Shown: positions 56,225 to 64,000 of the stretch, piece by piece | Position numbering within the stretch: position 1 is the first letter of the stretch | Layout of the letters: every line of letters starts with the position of its first letter | NCBI GenBank assembly: GCA_934661195.1 | Contig: CAKUJD010000002.1 | Coordinates: 310,001 to 374,000 of the forward strand | Origin: an uncultured Muribaculaceae bacterium | Lineage (GTDB): Bacteria > Bacteroidota > Bacteroidia > Bacteroidales > Muribaculaceae | Reading direction: 5' to 3' | Length of the DNA stretch: 64,000 nucleotides | Notes under the pieces: generated by a model | What the model was told of the DNA's origin: nothing | The model's database searches: none | Seen by the model: the letters and a program-made list of their open reading frames with translations, nothing else | Made by a program: the position numbers and the translations under genes

Positions 56225-56974
56225 ATGGTAATAAAAAAATCACTTGAGGATTTCGGCAACTATTGCCAATTCATCTGGAAGTGCTTCAGCCGCCCCGAGC
56301 GCTGGCAGGAGTTCTTCCGCCGGTGCGCCATCGAAATCGACAAGCTGGGCATCGACTCCATTCCGCTGATATTAATTGTGTCGCTCTTTATTGGTGCCGT
56401 CTGCACCATTCAAATGAAGCTGAATGTGCAGTCGCCACTCATTCCGCGATACTCCATTGGACTTGCCACCCGCGAGATAATTCTACTGGAGTTCTCGTCT
56501 TCGATTCTGTGCTTGATTCTGGCCGGCAAGGTTGGCTCAAACATAGCCTCGGAGATAGGCACCATGCGCGTGACCGAACAAATCGACGCCCTTGAAATTA
56601 TGGGCATCAATTCGGCCAACTATCTGGTGCTGCCCAAAATAGTGGGTTTCGTGTTCATTATCCCGTTTCTGGTGGTGCTTTGCATGGTCACAAGCCTCTT
56701 TGGCGGCTACCTGATATGCATCATCACCAACATCGTTGCAGTCGACACCTACGTCTACGGCCTGCAGACGATGTTCACCGAGTGGTATGTGTGGTATGGC
56801 CTTATCAAGTCGCTGTTCTTTGCATTTGTCATTGCCAGCGTGTCGTCATATCACGGCTATTATGTGAAGGGCGGCTCACTTGAAGTGGGCAAGGCCAGCA
56901 CCGACGCCGTGGTGGTGAGCAGCGTGCTGATTCTGCTGCTTGATGTTATTCTCACTAAACTCCTGCTGCAATAA
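56225..56974 (+). CDS. mlaE: MlaE-type ABC transporter permease
   Basis: 249 residues of the MlaE/permease family: N-terminal amphipathic helix region, then LIVSLFIGAVCTIQMKLNVQ, ILLEFSSSILCLILAGKVGSNIASEIGTMRVTEQIDALEIMG (seen in parts, the conserved EQxDAL loop), and C-terminal SYHGYYVKGGSLEVGKASTDAVV. It is the inner-membrane part of an MCE-type system that moves phospholipids between inner and outer membrane to keep the outer leaflet asymmetric. It lies 6 bases before the ATPase gene; an MCE (MlaD) gene is not in the window. Confidence 0.93.
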   Translation: MVIKKSLEDFGNYCQFIWKCFSRPERWQEFFRRCAIEIDKLGIDSIPLILIVSLFIGAVCTIQMKLNVQSPLIPRYSIGLATREIILLEFSSSILCLILAGKVGSNIASEIGTMRVTEQIDALEIMGINSANYLVLPKIVGFVFIIPFLVVLCMVTSLFGGYLICIITNIVAVDTYVYGLQTMFTEWYVWYGLIKSLFFAFVIASVSSYHGYYVKGGSLEVGKASTDAVVVSSVLILLLDVILTKLLLQ

Positions 56975-56980
56975 AATAAT

Positions 56981-57766
56981 ATGATTGAGGTAAAACACGT
57001 AAACAAGTCGTTCGATGGCCGACAAGTGCTGTTCGACATCAGCGCCAAGTTCTATGAGGGCAAGACCAACCTCATAATAGGTCAGAGTGGCTCGGGTAAA
57101 ACCGTGCTGGTGAAAAACCTTGTGGGCCTCTTCCGCCCCGACAGTGGCGAAATTCTTTACGACGGGCGCGACATCACCTCGATGGAACCGAAGCAAATGA
57201 AGGAGCTGCGCAAGGAGATTGGCATGCTGTTTCAGGGTTCGGCCCTATTCGACAGCGAAACAGTGTTGGGCAACGTGATGTTCCCGCTAAAAATATTCTC
57301 ATCGATGAGCCGCGAGGAGCAGCGCGAGCGCGCACAGTTCTGCATCGACCGTGTGAACCTAACAGGCTCGGAAAGCAAATATCCGGCCGAGCTCAGCGGC
57401 GGCATGCAGAAGCGCGCCGCCATTGCCCGCGCCATCGCGCTCAACCCCAAATACCTGTTTTGCGATGAGCCAAACTCGGGCCTCGACCCAAAGACGTCGA
57501 TCGTGATCGACGACCTGCTGAGCGACATCACACACGAGTATGGCATAACCACCATCATCAACACCCACGACATGAATTCGGTGCTTGGCATTGGCGAAAA
57601 CATCGTGTTTATCAACCGTGGCCACGTGGGTTGGATTGGCAACAAGGACATCATCTATAACGTTGACAACGACGACCTGAACAACTTTGTGTATGCCACC
57701 GACCTCTTTGCCGATGTGCGCAAATACCGCCTTGAGCATGGCTACACCAAGACACAGGGCCGCTGA
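56981..57766 (+). CDS. mlaF: MlaF-type ABC transporter ATP-binding protein
   Basis: 261 residues with the complete set of ABC motifs: Walker A IGQSGSGKT, Q-loop GMLFQGSALFDSE, signature LSGGMQKRAAIARA, Walker B YLFCDEPNSGLDP and switch His in INTHDMNSV. The Q-loop GSALFDS sequence is typical of MlaF. It energises lipid transport with MlaE, 6 bases upstream. A hairpin followed by a T-run ends the unit (57768-57816). Confidence 0.94.
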   Translation: MIEVKHVNKSFDGRQVLFDISAKFYEGKTNLIIGQSGSGKTVLVKNLVGLFRPDSGEILYDGRDITSMEPKQMKELRKEIGMLFQGSALFDSETVLGNVMFPLKIFSSMSREEQRERAQFCIDRVNLTGSESKYPAELSGGMQKRAAIARAIALNPKYLFCDEPNSGLDPKTSIVIDDLLSDITHEYGITTIINTHDMNSVLGIGENIVFINRGHVGWIGNKDIIYNVDNDDLNNFVYATDLFADVRKYRLEHGYTKTQGR

Positions 57767-57767
57767 C

Positions 57768-57816
57768 GCGTGATTTTTTTTACCGGCCTGCACAGGCTGG
57801 CATTACGCACTTTTTT
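57768..57816 (+). terminator. Terminator of mlaE-mlaF
   Basis: GCGTGA pairs with TTACGC around a strong inner hairpin CCGGCCTG-CA-CAGGCTGG, followed by CACTTTTTTCG. Just after it begins the -7 box of the next gene. Confidence 0.6.
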
Positions 57817-57818
57817 CG

Positions 57819-57826
57819 TAACTTTG
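57819..57826 (+). promoter_or_regulatory. -7 element very close to the helicase start codon
   Basis: TAACTTTG ends 8 bases before the ATG at 57835, so transcription starting there would give an almost leaderless mRNA. No -33 TTTG is at the right distance. It may be fortuitous, or the true start may lie further inside the gene. Confidence 0.38.
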
Positions 57827-57834
57827 AGGTTGCA

Positions 57835-59922
57835 ATGGCAAAAACACATACACCCGACAACATCGACCTCGACAATCCTGAGTTTCAGCATGCTTGGGAT
57901 TTAATCCAGCACACCCACCGCTCGGTGTTTCTCACCGGAAAGGCAGGAACGGGCAAAAGCACTTTTCTTAAATACATATGCAGCCAAACCAGCAAGGAAT
58001 TTGTGGTGCTTGCCCCCACGGGCATAGCCGCCGTGAATGTGGGCGGACAGACGCTGCACTCATTCTTCAAGATACCGCTAAAGCCGCTGTTGCCCGACGA
58101 CCCCGACTACAGCCCGCGCAACATCAGAAAGACGCTGCGCTACTCAAGCGACAAGATAAAACTCATAAAGAAGCTCGATATGATCGTGATCGACGAGATT
58201 TCGATGGTCAGGGCCGACGTGATTGACTTTATCGACAATGTGCTGCGCATATACTCGGGCAACATGCGCGAGCCGTTTGGAGGCAAGCAGATGCTGTTTG
58301 TGGGCGATGTGTTCCAACTCGAGCCCGTAGTAACATCCGACGCACGCAACATTTTGCTGCACTGCTACCGCCAGTTTTTCTTCTTCTGCGCACGAGCCTT
58401 CTCGCAGATGAAGCTTGTACCCATTGAGCTGCGCAAAATCTACCGCCAAACCGACGACTCGTTCATATCGCTGCTCGACCGCGTGAGGGTGAACCATGCC
58501 TCGGCTGCCGACATAGCGCTACTGAACTCACGCTGCAACCCCAACTACCGCGACAACGACAGTTTCACCATCACGCTGGCCACCCGCCGCGACACCGTAG
58601 ACTCCATCAACACCGAGCACATGAATGCCCTCACCACCCCCGAGCACACATTCATTGGCAAGGTGGACGGCACTTTCCCCGACAACGACCTGCCCACGAG
58701 CAAGGAACTGACGCTGAAGGAGGGCGCGCAAGTGATATTCATCCGCAACGACAAGGAGTGCCGTTGGTATAACGGCACCATTGGCAAGGTGAGCAGCCTC
58801 ACCGACGACAGCATTGAGGTGGAACTTGAAGACGGCAACTCCTATAACCTCGAAAAGGAGGTGTGGGAAAAGATTCAATACACCTACGATGCTCGCGAGA
58901 AGAAGGTGATCGAAAACCTGCTGGGCACATTCGAGCAATTCCCCGTGAAGCCAGCTTGGGCGCTCACAGTACACAAAAGCCAGGGCCTCACGTTCAACAA
59001 CATTGTGATTGACTTTGCCGGCGGGGCATTCACCAGCGGGCAGACCTACGTGGCCCTGTCGCGATGCACTTCGCTCGAGGGGATAACCCTGCTGCGGCCG
59101 CTCAGCGCGCGCGACATAATTGTGAGCATGGGGGTGGTTGAGTTCAGCAAGCAGTTCAACAACCAGTCGCTCATCGACGACGCACTTAAGCAAGAGGAAA
59201 GCAACCGCCTGTTTCGCAAAGCCGCCCACGCCTACGACCACAACGAGTTCCGCACATGCGTGGAAGCATTTGCGCAGGCTTCGCTGGTCAATAATGTGAT
59301 CCACAACCCCGCAGCACAGCGGCTCATAGCCAAGAAGCTATCGCGCATCTCGGCTTTCGACCAAAAGATTGCCGACCTCGAGGCTGTAATCGACAGCCAA
59401 AACAAACTGCTGCGCGACTTAGCCATGGAATATACCGAAATGGGCAATCAGTCGCTGGGCTACGGCTCGCTTGCCGGCGAGCCTGAGGTGGCTTACGGCG
59501 GCAAGGGCAAGAAACTCGATGATGTGTCGCTGCACTCGGCCATGGCCAACTACAACAAGGCTCTGCGCATTTGCCCCAACTGCATCGAGGCCATGATAGG
59601 CAAAGGCAGGCTTTTCACCACCATCGACCAAACCGATGAGGCAATAGCCACATTCACCAAGGCCATCGCCGTGAACAAGCGCAGCTTCGATGCCCACATG
59701 GGCATTGCCGAGGCCCACTATGCCGGCAATGACACGCCAGCTGCCATCAAGGCATATAAGCGTGCCGCCAAGACGGCAGCAAAAAGGCCAGAGCCACATG
59801 AGGCCCTGGCCCGTATATACGAAAAACTCGGTCTTGACGATTTGGCCGAAGAAGAGGCCGACATTGCCAAGCGGCTGCGCAAACCCGTTAAAAAATCAAG
59901 GCCGCGCAAGCCTAAAGCCTAA
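57835..59922 (+). CDS. PIF1/RecD-like helicase with C-terminal TPR region
   Basis: 695 residues. Helicase superfamily 1B motifs: FLTGKAGTGKST (Walker A, ~33-43), VLAPTGIAAVNVGGQTLHSFF (Ia, PIF1-like), MIVIDEISMVRADVID (Walker B), GDVFQLEPVV (III), and the C-terminal half WALTVHKSQGLTFNNIVIDF and QTYVALSRCTSLEGI (V and VI). After ~490 the chain changes to helical repeats: NYNKALRICPNCIEAMIGKGRLFTTIDQTDEAIATF and similar TPR units (seen in parts), and it ends in a Lys/Arg/Pro tail. The TPR part may bind partners. It probably unwinds forked DNA or RNA-DNA hybrids or G-quadruplexes. Its end overlaps the convergent TPR gene by 11 bases. Confidence 0.88.
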   Translation: MAKTHTPDNIDLDNPEFQHAWDLIQHTHRSVFLTGKAGTGKSTFLKYICSQTSKEFVVLAPTGIAAVNVGGQTLHSFFKIPLKPLLPDDPDYSPRNIRKTLRYSSDKIKLIKKLDMIVIDEISMVRADVIDFIDNVLRIYSGNMREPFGGKQMLFVGDVFQLEPVVTSDARNILLHCYRQFFFFCARAFSQMKLVPIELRKIYRQTDDSFISLLDRVRVNHASAADIALLNSRCNPNYRDNDSFTITLATRRDTVDSINTEHMNALTTPEHTFIGKVDGTFPDNDLPTSKELTLKEGAQVIFIRNDKECRWYNGTIGKVSSLTDDSIEVELEDGNSYNLEKEVWEKIQYTYDAREKKVIENLLGTFEQFPVKPAWALTVHKSQGLTFNNIVIDFAGGAFTSGQTYVALSRCTSLEGITLLRPLSARDIIVSMGVVEFSKQFNNQSLIDDALKQEESNRLFRKAAHAYDHNEFRTCVEAFAQASLVNNVIHNPAAQRLIAKKLSRISAFDQKIADLEAVIDSQNKLLRDLAMEYTEMGNQSLGYGSLAGEPEVAYGGKGKKLDDVSLHSAMANYNKALRICPNCIEAMIGKGRLFTTIDQTDEAIATFTKAIAVNKRSFDAHMGIAEAHYAGNDTPAAIKAYKRAAKTAAKRPEPHEALARIYEKLGLDDLAEEEADIAKRLRKPVKKSRPRKPKA

Positions 59923-61168
59923 CTTGTTTTTCAATCTCATCAAGTTTGTTGCTGCCCAGCACGTAGTAGAGGCGGCTAAGCACCTTGCGCGCATCGGTGT
60001 TCTTTGGGTCGAGCTTGTAGGCCTTCTCCACATATGGCAGCGACTCGCGATAGAGCTTGGTGGCTGCGTCCGACCGGCGGTCGCTTATGTGCACGGCTTG
60101 AGTATACAAGCAGTTGCCCAAGTTAAACAGGGCCCGGGCAAAGTCGGGCTGCAGCTCCACAGCGCGCTGGTAGTAGGGCAGAGCCTTGCCGGCGTCCTCA
60201 AGCCGCTCCACAAGTTGTCCCTTGAGGTCGAGATATTCAGCGTTGGCCGAGTCTCGCTTGATAGCGTTGTCGAGCAGGCTGGTGGCTGCCGCATAGTTCT
60301 TTTCGTTGAGATAGCAGTTAATAAGAATGCGGGTGTACTGCGGGTCGCTGGCTCCATACGCCTCATTGGCCTCAATGGCCACCTTTTGCACCTTGGCCGA
60401 GTCGCCAAGTTGCAAGGCCGATGCTATCCAACTGTCGTACAGGTCTTTTTTTACGTACCCCAAGTTATGTGCGCGCTCAAACTGCATGGCAGCATCGGCA
60501 TATTTCTTGCCCTGGAATGCCGCCAGGCCCTGATAGTAGCGGTAGTAGCCCACAATGGAGTCGGGCTCTTGCTTGTGGCGGCGCTTGGCATAGTCGCTTT
60601 GCGCCTCGGTGCAGTAAATCTCCCAAGCGCGGTAAGCCCCGTCCCAGTCGCTTGCCATAAGCAGGTCGCCCCCCACGGCGCTGAAGTCAATCAGGTGCTC
60701 AAGCACGCGCTTCCTGATGCCTGCGGAGTAGCGTGTGCGCACACGCGGCTGCCCGTTGCGGTCGGTAATCACGCTGCCGTCCTTCTTGGTTTGCTTCACG
60801 CTGTCGAGCTTCAATGCCTGTGTGAAGTAGTCATATCCGCTAATCAGCATCTTGCCCACGGTCTTCTTGTCGATGTTGCTGCCTATCGACTTCTCCACCA
60901 TGCTGCGGTCGTAGTATCCAAAGCATATTTTGCCAGCCAGCGCCCAAGTTTCGGCCTTGCCTTTGGTTTCGTCGTTGGCAAGTGCGGGCTTTAGCTTGTC
61001 GAGGGCCGACTTGTAGCCTTTTGCTGTCAGCGCAAGCCCGTTGAGGTCCTTCTTTACTCCTTCAACCACCTTGCTTTGCGCGGTGGCACCAATTTGGCTG
61101 CCTGCAAACATGGTTCCAAGCACAGCGGCAATGTTCACTAATAATGATAATCGTATGGTATGTTTCAC
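59912..61168 (-). CDS. Secreted TPR protein (paralogue A)
   Basis: 418 residues from the GTG at 61168 (VKHTIRLSLLVNIAAVLGTMFAGSQ, a normal signal peptide); the frame continues upstream to 61225 but adds a non-signal-like stretch. The mature part is helical, with TPR units such as KALPYYQRAVELQPDFARALFNLGNCLY and YDSWIASALQLGDSAKVQKVAIEANEAYG (seen in parts). It is clearly related to the next gene upstream (61328-62497): the same block order, YYDRSMVEKSIGSN versus IYDALLGEKMLKKE, and RTRYSAGIRKRVLEHL versus KTKYSAEIQSSLLAHV. It ends overlapping the convergent helicase gene. Role unknown; envelope scaffolding is likely. Confidence 0.75.
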   Translation of the reverse strand: MKHTIRLSLLVNIAAVLGTMFAGSQIGATAQSKVVEGVKKDLNGLALTAKGYKSALDKLKPALANDETKGKAETWALAGKICFGYYDRSMVEKSIGSNIDKKTVGKMLISGYDYFTQALKLDSVKQTKKDGSVITDRNGQPRVRTRYSAGIRKRVLEHLIDFSAVGGDLLMASDWDGAYRAWEIYCTEAQSDYAKRRHKQEPDSIVGYYRYYQGLAAFQGKKYADAAMQFERAHNLGYVKKDLYDSWIASALQLGDSAKVQKVAIEANEAYGASDPQYTRILINCYLNEKNYAAATSLLDNAIKRDSANAEYLDLKGQLVERLEDAGKALPYYQRAVELQPDFARALFNLGNCLYTQAVHISDRRSDAATKLYRESLPYVEKAYKLDPKNTDARKVLSRLYYVLGSNKLDEIEKQVRL

Positions 61169-61201
61169 TTTGTGCGTATGAATGGGAGAAATATATAAAT
61201 A

Positions 61202-61277
61202 AGCGCTGCACGCTCTCTTCAGCACAACGCCGTCGCGGTTTCATCAACGGGTATGCTCAAAAAAAGCGTGCAGTGCT
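61202..61277. repeat. Inverted repeat between the two TPR genes
   Basis: AGCGCTGCACGCT (61202-61214) and AGCGTGCAGTGCT (61265-61277) pair over 13 bases with one G-T pair across a 50-base loop. On the minus strand the first arm met is followed by a T-run. It is in the leader of the downstream TPR gene or the 3' end of the upstream one. Confidence 0.45.
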
Positions 61278-61327
61278 GTTATTTTGGACTCATCACCCTT
61301 CATTAGGATTGATGAGGGAGGTTGGAA

Positions 61328-62497
61328 TTACTCCTTGTCGAGGGCATCGGCCTTGTCGTTCTGGCCCAGCATGTAGTAAACACGGCCCAGCATTCTCTTG
61401 ATGTCACTTCTTTCCTTATCGATCTGATGGGCCTTCTCCATATACTTGATGGCCTCTTCAAGATCGGGTTGGATTTTCGGACGCAGGTCTTTGTCAACCA
61501 TGTTGGGGTTGGCAGAAATGAATTCTGCAGCACGCGAAGTGTAGAAGCGGGCGTAGTTGTATAGGGCGTCAACGTTGTTGGGGTCGAGCTCCACTGCCTT
61601 CTTGTAGTATTCAACTGCCACCTTCATGCCGGCAGTTGAGTCCATTTCTGCAATGCGGCCACGCAGGTCGTAGATGTTGGCGTCGTTGGGGTCGCCAGCA
61701 ATGGCCTTGTCTACAATCTTGTAGGCCTTGGCATAGTCTTTGGCGTCAACGGCCTGCTGTGCCATCGAGCCAAGAGCGGCAGCAACACGCTCGGCCACCT
61801 GATTCTTGGCATAGCCAAGGAGCTTAGCGGCCTGATAGCCTTTGAAAGCGTTGGCGTAGTCCTTGTTCATGTCGGCTGCATAGCCTTCGAAGAAGCGGAT
61901 CTCGCCCATCACCGAGTCGGGTTGAGCAGTTAATTTGGCCTTGCCAAACGCACTGTTCTGAATGTCGCAGTAGGTGCTGAACGCAGCCTGAGCGTTAGCC
62001 CAGTCCTGTGCGCTGAGGCACGAATTGCCAATGGTCAGGAAATCGTTGACATGAGCAAGGAGACTGCTCTGGATTTCAGCGGAATATTTGGTTTTAACCT
62101 TTGCTTGACCAGTCTTTTTGTCAATTTTGGGACTGCCGTCCTTGTTGACTTCGGGCACTGTGTCGAGGGGCAGAGCCTTGCTGTAGTAGTTGAAGCCATT
62201 GATGAGGGCAGAAGCCATGTCGCCAGTGTTAACCTCTTTCTTCAGCATTTTCTCGCCCAGCAGAGCGTCATAGATGCCAAACGATGCCTTGCCGGCTGTG
62301 TACCAAGTGAGCACTTTGTCCTTTGTCTCGGGGTTGGTGAAGGCGGGTTGCAGCTGGGTGAGAGCTGCTTGCAGCGCCGGAACTTTATTGCCCGAGGCGG
62401 CTACTGTTTTCGACACCTCGTCAACGAGTTTTTGCTGTGCAACTGCTGCAGGTGCGAGCATCGATGCGGCAGCGAGTAACAGAATTGCTTTTTTCAT
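61328..62497 (-). CDS. Secreted TPR protein (paralogue B)
   Basis: 389 residues, signal peptide MKKAILLLAAASMLAPAAVAQQ. The mature protein is a helical array with TPR-like units (VEYYKKAVELDPNNVDALYNYARFY; AIKYMEKAHQIDKERSDIKRMLGRVYYMLGQN, seen in parts). It is paralogous to the gene at 59912-61168, with about the same length and identical block order. It starts 52 bases after the gyrA stop and could be transcribed with it. No catalytic motif is present. A periplasmic protein-protein interaction role is inferred from the TPRs. Confidence 0.8.
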   Translation of the reverse strand: MKKAILLLAAASMLAPAAVAQQKLVDEVSKTVAASGNKVPALQAALTQLQPAFTNPETKDKVLTWYTAGKASFGIYDALLGEKMLKKEVNTGDMASALINGFNYYSKALPLDTVPEVNKDGSPKIDKKTGQAKVKTKYSAEIQSSLLAHVNDFLTIGNSCLSAQDWANAQAAFSTYCDIQNSAFGKAKLTAQPDSVMGEIRFFEGYAADMNKDYANAFKGYQAAKLLGYAKNQVAERVAAALGSMAQQAVDAKDYAKAYKIVDKAIAGDPNDANIYDLRGRIAEMDSTAGMKVAVEYYKKAVELDPNNVDALYNYARFYTSRAAEFISANPNMVDKDLRPKIQPDLEEAIKYMEKAHQIDKERSDIKRMLGRVYYMLGQNDKADALDKE

Positions 62498-62549
62498 TTT
62501 TTCGTAGTTTAAATTGTTATGTTATATCAATTGATTTTTCTATTACCAT

Positions 62550-64000
62550 TTATGCCTCTTCTGTGGGGGCGCCATCGGTGTCGGTGGGCAGCTCGGGAGT
62601 CTCTACCTCGGCATCTTCGGCCTCATCGGGAGCCGAAGCCACCTTGCATACCGATGCTATCACATCGCCCTTCTTCTCAAGGTTGATGAGGCGCACGCCT
62701 TGGGTGTTGCGGCCCATCTGGCGCAGTTCGCTCACCTTCATGCGAATCATTATGCCCGACTTGTTGATGATCACCAGGTCGTTGTTGTCGTTCACATTCT
62801 TTATTGCTATCAGGTCGCCCGTCTTGTCGGTGAGGTTGAGCGTCTTCACGCCCTTGCCGCCACGGTTGGTCACGCGGTAGTCTTCAAGCTTGCTGCGCTT
62901 GCCCATGCCCTTCTGCGACACCACCAGCACATCATCGTCGGTGTTGGCGCGCATGCATATCATGCCCACCACCTCGTCATCGGTGTCAAGGTTCATACCC
63001 TTCACGCCAGTGGCTGTGCGGCCCATCTCGCGGATCGCGGTCTCAGGGAAGCGGATGGCGCGGCCCTTGCGGTCGGCCAGAATCACCTCCGAGTCGCCCT
63101 CGGTGAGGATGGCACCTATCAGGCGGTCGTCCTCGCGAATGTTGATTGCATTCACGCCATTGAAGCGCGGACGCGAGTATTCCGACAGGCGGGTGCGCTT
63201 CACGATGCCGTTTTTAGTGGCAAACACAATGAAGTGGCTCTGGTTATACTCCGGGTCTTTAAGCTTAGTGGCACGGATAAATGCGTATATTCTGTTTTCC
63301 GGACCAATGTTAAGCAGGTTCTGAATTGCGCGGCCCTTTGAACTCTTCGAGCCTTCGGGAATTTCAAACACACGCATCCAGTAGCAGCGTCCTTGCTCGG
63401 TGAAGAACAGCATAGTGTTGTGGTTGGTTGCTTCATACACATATTCAATGAAGTCCTTGTCGCGGGTGTCGCTGCCTTTGGCACCCACGCCGCCCCGGCT
63501 TTGAGTGCGGTATTCGCTAAGTGGAGTGCGCTTAATGTAGCCGAAGTGCGATATGGTGATAATCATCGGGTCGTCGGGATAAAAGTCCTCAGCGTTCATC
63601 TCGCCGGCTGAATACACGATTTCGGTGCGGCGCTCGTCGCCATACTTGTCGCGGATTTCAGCCAACTCGTCTTCAATCACCTTGCGGCACACAGCAGGAT
63701 CGTTCAATATCTGCTCAAGGTGTTCAATGGTGCGCTGCACTTCAGCCAACTCATCGTGCAGCTTGTTTTGCTCCAGATTGGTGAGCTGGCGCAGGCGCAT
63801 TTCCACAATGGCACGTGTCTGCACATCATCGAGGCCGAAGCGCTCGGTGAGGCGCTGGCGTGCCTCGTCGGGAGTTTTGCTCTTTCTGATTATGTGAATC
63901 ACCTCGTCGATGTTGTCGCTGGCAATGATCAAGCCCTCAAGAATGTGGGCGCGGCGGCGAGCCTGCTCAAGTTCAAACTTGGTTCGGCGAATCACCACCT
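62550..64000 (-). CDS. gyrA: DNA gyrase subunit A, C-terminal part (gene continues beyond the window)
   Basis: The frame is open to the window end; about 483 residues are visible. The first ~95 are the end of the coiled-coil/tower region (LDDVQTRAIVEMRLRQLTNLEQNKL). The rest is the C-terminal DNA-wrapping beta-pinwheel with repeated blades (KGMGKRSKLEDYRVTNRGGKGVKTLNL; SGIMIRMKVSELRQMGRNTQGVRLINL, seen in parts). The GyrA-box position reads QSRGGVGAKG, a form seen in gyrases of Bacteroidetes. It ends in an acidic tail. GyrA with GyrB introduces negative supercoils. A topoisomerase IV ParC is less likely because of the complete six-blade pinwheel and Gly-rich box. Confidence 0.93.
   Translation of the reverse strand, partial: VVIRRTKFELEQARRRAHILEGLIIASDNIDEVIHIIRKSKTPDEARQRLTERFGLDDVQTRAIVEMRLRQLTNLEQNKLHDELAEVQRTIEHLEQILNDPAVCRKVIEDELAEIRDKYGDERRTEIVYSAGEMNAEDFYPDDPMIITISHFGYIKRTPLSEYRTQSRGGVGAKGSDTRDKDFIEYVYEATNHNTMLFFTEQGRCYWMRVFEIPEGSKSSKGRAIQNLLNIGPENRIYAFIRATKLKDPEYNQSHFIVFATKNGIVKRTRLSEYSRPRFNGVNAINIREDDRLIGAILTEGDSEVILADRKGRAIRFPETAIREMGRTATGVKGMNLDTDDEVVGMICMRANTDDDVLVVSQKGMGKRSKLEDYRVTNRGGKGVKTLNLTDKTGDLIAIKNVNDNNDLVIINKSGIMIRMKVSELRQMGRNTQGVRLINLEKKGDVIASVCKVASAPDEAEDAEVETPELPTDTDGAPTEEA

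Noticed and set aside
1..64000. tRNA genes, CRISPR arrays, transposases, integration sites
   Set aside because: None found by reading; the only direct repeats are the two palindromic copies at 35404-35564, which lack CRISPR-type spacing or cas genes.

Overview
The window is 64 kb of chromosome from a Bacteroidales bacterium. The gut family Muribaculaceae or a close relative is my best guess, but that part is inference. Direct evidence for the phylum is: many promoters of the Bacteroidetes type (TTTG, about 20 bases, TAnnTTTG); a fused LpxC/FabZ enzyme; the Bacteroidetes form of RNA polymerase omega; a type IX secretion sorting domain; and a methylmalonyl-CoA decarboxylase operon for propionate formation. 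No tRNA, rRNA operon, CRISPR array, transposase or prophage was seen.

Layout. 1-6500 (+): the end of a surface polysaccharide operon, from a UDP-ManNAc dehydrogenase through an EpsG-like polymerase, GT2, a second large membrane protein, GT4, a TupA-like ATP-grasp protein and a WecG/TagA transferase. A convergent flippase follows (6504-7955, -). 8106-14005 (-): a giant secreted amidase with a T9SS tail, its beta-propeller partner, and prs. 14101-20653 (-): a GH13 amylase, then mce-mmdA-oadG-mmdC-mmdB. 20992-24931 (+): dnaK and a metallophosphoesterase/PQQ propeller protein. 25003-27545 (-): CBM9 protein, LysE exporter, RNase P RNA and a short CDF transporter. 27827-29383 (+): an HtrA protease. 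29506-37751 (-): uvrD-nspC-flavodiiron-holA, a pair of palindromic repeats, an orphan HsdR-N protein and bamD-rpoZ. 38030-44260 (+): a small envelope cluster (two YtxH proteins, a holin-X protein and an unknown), clpC and htpG. 44421-48144 (-): lpxD-lpxC/fabZ-lpxA and an AT-rich orphan gene. 48352-54603 (-): a heavy-metal RND efflux operon with a His-rich leader gene and a FeoB-associated Cys-rich peptide. 54759-59922 (+): a RIC-like hemerythrin protein with a LuxR-type regulator, mlaE-mlaF and a PIF1-like helicase with a TPR tail. 59912-64000 (-): two paralogous secreted TPR proteins and the end of gyrA.

How the genes fit together. The window is rich in envelope assembly (polysaccharide, lipid A, BamD, MlaEF) and in protein quality control (DnaK, ClpC, HtpG, HtrA). 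The most striking regulatory observation is that dnaK and clpC each have an exact sigma-54 (-24/-12) promoter match about 80-100 bases before the start codon and no recognisable housekeeping promoter; htrA has a weaker match. This suggests an RpoN-dependent chaperone/protease regulon. The second is a two-gene unit of a di-iron RIC-like protein with a degenerate DUF542 domain and a LuxR regulator whose receiver domain lacks the phospho-acceptor Asp, a candidate direct NO/oxygen/redox sensing pair.
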